6,729 nt of DNA from the NCBI GenBank assembly GCA_003520365.1, contig DOUW01000384.1, forward strand, positions 1-6,729, written 5' to 3'. A model generated the notes under the pieces. The model did no database searches. It saw only the letters and a program-made list of their open reading frames with translations, and was not told where the DNA came from. Made by a program: the position numbers and the translations under genes. The DNA comes from Massilia sp. (GTDB lineage Bacteria; Pseudomonadota; Gammaproteobacteria; Burkholderiales; Burkholderiaceae_D). Below are positions 4,668-6,729 of this stretch, one piece after another; position 1 is the stretch's first letter; each line of letters begins with the position of its first letter.

Positions 4668-6729
4668 TTACTTGGTCAGGATGAAACCCTTGAGCTTCGA
4701 GAACGCGGTTTCCAGCAGTTCCTTCTGCTGCGCCACGTGCTTGTCGGCATAGCCGACCGCAGGCGACGAGGAAGCAGGACGGCCGGCATACGCCAGGCGC
4801 TGGCCTTCGTCCATGCTTTCGAAGATGTTGTGCTGGATCTGGAACCACGGACCCTGGTTCTGCGGTTCATCCTGCGTCCACACCACTTCGGTCGCGTTGC
4901 TGAACTTCTTCAGCTCGGCCGCGAACGACTTGTGCGGGAACGGATACATCTGTTCGATACGGATGATCGCCACGTCGTTGGCATTGCGGGCCTTGCGGGT
5001 GTTGACCAGGTCATAGTAGACCTTGCCCGAGCAGACCAGCACACGCTTGACCTTCGAGGCCTCGATCTTCTCGTCGACTTCGCCGATCACGGTCTGGAAA
5101 CCGCCCTTGGCCAGGTCGGTCAGCGGCGAGCCGGCGTCCTTGTTGCGCAGCAGCGACTTCGGCGTGAAGATCACCAGCGGCTTACGGAACTGGCGCACCA
5201 TCTGGCGGCGCAGCAGGTGGAAGATCTGGGCGGCCGTGGTCGGCTGCACCACTTGCATGTTGTTGTCGGCGCACAGCTGCAGGAAGCGCTCGATACGGGC
5301 CGACGAGTGCTCCGGACCCTGGCCTTCGTAGCCGTGCGGCAGCATCATGGTCAGGCCCGAGGCGCGGCCCCACTTCACTTCGCCCGAGGCGATGAACTGG
5401 TCGATGACGACCTGGGCGCCGTTGACGAAGTCGCCGAACTGGGCTTCCCAGATGGTCAGCGTGTTCGGTTCGGCGGTCGAGTAGCCGTACTCGAAGCCGA
5501 GCACCGCTTCTTCCGACAGCACCGAGTCGATCACGGTGAAGTTGGCCTGGTTGTCCGAGACATTGGCCAGCGGCAGGTAGATGCCCTGGTCCCAGCGCTC
5601 GCGGTTCTGGTCGTGCAGCACGGCGTGGCGGTGCACGAAGGTGCCGCGGCCGGCATCCTGGCCCGACAGGCGGATCGCGTAGCCCGAGGACAGCAGCGAG
5701 GCGAAGGCCAGGTGCTCGCCCATGCCCCAGTCGAGGTTCATCTCGCCCTTGCCCATGTTGGCGCGGTCGTTCAGGACCTTCTCGACCAGCGAGTGCGGCT
5801 TGAAGCCTTCCGGGACCTTGGTGATGCGTTCTGCCAGGCGCTTCAGCTCGGTCAGCGGCACGGCGGTGTCGGCGGCGTCGGTCCACTTCTTGTTCAGGAA
5901 CGGCGCCCAGTCGACGGCGTACTTGCCCTTGAAGTTGGTCAGGACCGGATCGACGGTGTGCTTGCCGGCGTCCATCGCGTTGCGGTACTCGGCGACCAGC
6001 TGGTCACCGGCCTCGGCCGGGATGGTGCCCTGGGCAGCCAGCTTCTCCGCGTACAGCTTGCGGGTGCCCGGGTGCTTGGCGATCTTCTTGTACATCAGCG
6101 GCTGGGTCAGGGCCGGGGTGTCCTGCTCGTTGTGGCCCAGCTTGCGGTAGCAGACGATGTCCACGACCACGTCCTTGCCGAATTCGGTGCGGTAGTCCAT
6201 CGCGATCTGCGATGCCAGCACGACCGCTTCCGGATCGTCGGCGTTCACGTGCAGCACCGGCGCCTCGATCATCTTGACCACGTCCGAGCAGTAGATGGTC
6301 GAACGGGCGTCGCGCGGGTCGGAGGTGGTGAAACCGATCTGGTTGTTGATGACGATGTGGACGGTACCGCCGGTGCCGTAGCCGCGGGTCTGGGCCAGGT
6401 TCAGGGTTTCCATGACCACGCCCTGGCCGGCGAATGCGGCGTCGCCGTGCACCAGGATCGGCAGCACTTCCTTGCCCTTGCGGTCGCCGCGGCGTTCCAT
6501 GCGCGCCTTGACCGAACCTTCGACGACCGGGTTGACGATTTCCAGGTGCGAGGGATTGAAGGCCAGCGACAGGTGGACCGGGCCGCCCGGGGTCGAGATG
6601 TCGCTCGAGAAGCCCTGGTGGTATTTCACGTCGCCTGCCGGCAGGTCGTCGGCGTGCTTGCCTTCGAATTCTTCGAACAGGTCGGCCGGGCTCTTGCCCA
6701 GGGTATTGACCAGCACGTTCAGGCGGCCG
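4668..6729 (-). CDS. sucA: 2-oxoglutarate dehydrogenase E1 component, C-terminal part (cut by window edge)
   Basis: E1 is the thiamine-diphosphate enzyme that decarboxylates 2-oxoglutarate and succinylates the E2 lipoyl group; it commits carbon to this TCA-cycle step. The window holds 686 complete codons and the TAA stop. Compared with the 933-residue E. coli protein, roughly the first quarter to third is missing. Numbered from the first full codon, visible blocks are GRLNVLVN (1-8), the ThDP-binding motif GDAAFAGQG (95-103) with the paired NNQIGFTTS (128-136), RKLGHNEQDTPALTQP (195-210), and the start of the pyrimidine-binding domain with AGRGTFVHRHAV (359-370). Near the end comes QDEPQNQGPW, a conserved E1o C-terminal motif. 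A GTG at 6716 is an internal Val in the conserved GRLNVLVN block, not a start. The reading frame shows no break. The gene is followed by odhB after 73 bp. The alternative symbol is odhA. Confidence 0.97.
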   Translation of the reverse strand, partial: GRLNVLVNTLGKSPADLFEEFEGKHADDLPAGDVKYHQGFSSDISTPGGPVHLSLAFNPSHLEIVNPVVEGSVKARMERRGDRKGKEVLPILVHGDAAFAGQGVVMETLNLAQTRGYGTGGTVHIVINNQIGFTTSDPRDARSTIYCSDVVKMIEAPVLHVNADDPEAVVLASQIAMDYRTEFGKDVVVDIVCYRKLGHNEQDTPALTQPLMYKKIAKHPGTRKLYAEKLAAQGTIPAEAGDQLVAEYRNAMDAGKHTVDPVLTNFKGKYAVDWAPFLNKKWTDAADTAVPLTELKRLAERITKVPEGFKPHSLVEKVLNDRANMGKGEMNLDWGMGEHLAFASLLSSGYAIRLSGQDAGRGTFVHRHAVLHDQNRERWDQGIYLPLANVSDNQANFTVIDSVLSEEAVLGFEYGYSTAEPNTLTIWEAQFGDFVNGAQVVIDQFIASGEVKWGRASGLTMMLPHGYEGQGPEHSSARIERFLQLCADNNMQVVQPTTAAQIFHLLRRQMVRQFRKPLVIFTPKSLLRNKDAGSPLTDLAKGGFQTVIGEVDEKIEASKVKRVLVCSGKVYYDLVNTRKARNANDVAIIRIEQMYPFPHKSFAAELKKFSNATEVVWTQDEPQNQGPWFQIQHNIFESMDEGQRLAYAGRPASSSPAVGYADKHVAQQKELLETAFSKLKGFILTK

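Noticed and set aside
3440..4684. Plus-strand open frame of 414 codons opposite odhB
   Set aside because: It is an antisense shadow of odhB with low-complexity Gly/Arg/Val/Asp composition; it would cross the sucA-odhB gap and has no domain signature.
5182..5886. Minus-strand open frame of 234 codons inside sucA in another frame
   Set aside because: The translation is almost wholly Arg/Ala/Pro/Gly, typical of an out-of-frame GC-rich shadow, and sucA is intact over this region.
4668..6716. GTG at 6716 as the start of sucA
   Set aside because: The frame stays open to the window edge and encodes the conserved GRLNVLVN block, so this GTG is an internal Val and the gene is truncated by the window, not short.
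1..6729. CRISPR array, tRNA or rRNA genes, riboswitch, prophage or defence genes
   Set aside because: No regularly spaced long repeats, no tRNA-like or rRNA sequence, and no transposase, integrase, nuclease or toxin motifs were seen. Over 90% of the window is coding for recognisable proteins on one strand.

Overview
The window is a high-GC chromosomal segment from what looks like a beta-proteobacterium of the order Burkholderiales, possibly Oxalobacteraceae (Massilia or Janthinobacterium type). This rests on GC-rich codon use, the protein sequences and the gene order odhA-odhB-...-lpdA-zapE. The genus is an inference. Every supported gene is on the minus strand, so the window is best read from position 6729 down to 1.

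In transcription order the genes are: the C-terminal part of 2-oxoglutarate dehydrogenase E1 (sucA/odhA, cut by the window edge); dihydrolipoyl succinyltransferase E2 (odhB/sucB); a small SHOCT-PspC membrane protein; dihydrolipoyl dehydrogenase E3 (lpdA); the cell-division ATPase ZapE; and the first 42 residues of a lipoprotein that runs off the left edge. The three enzyme genes encode the complete E1-E2-E3 set of the TCA-cycle complex that turns 2-oxoglutarate into succinyl-CoA. The key catalytic motifs are intact: the E1 ThDP site, the E2 lipoyl lysine and active-site histidine, and the E3 redox cysteines and His-Glu pair.

The gaps between genes hold the less routine material. The sucA-odhB gap (4595-4667) has a GC-rich hairpin followed by TTTT on the coding strand, like a weak intrinsic terminator or attenuator. 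The odhB-pspC gap (3263-3349) has a perfect 10-bp hairpin with no T-tract. The lpdA-zapE gap (1256-1435) has a 108-bp inverted-repeat element whose two ends both start with GTAG and whose arms are each a small hairpin. This is the architecture of a REPIN (paired REP sequences), and it probably also forms the 3' end of the lpdA message. The short zapE-lipoprotein gap has four spaced ACAAG repeats that include the ribosome-binding site.

Most of the window is ordinary core metabolism. I found no CRISPR array, tRNA, rRNA, defence system or transposase gene. The points most worth a second look are the REPIN-like element and the PspC-type gene embedded between the E2 and E3 genes.
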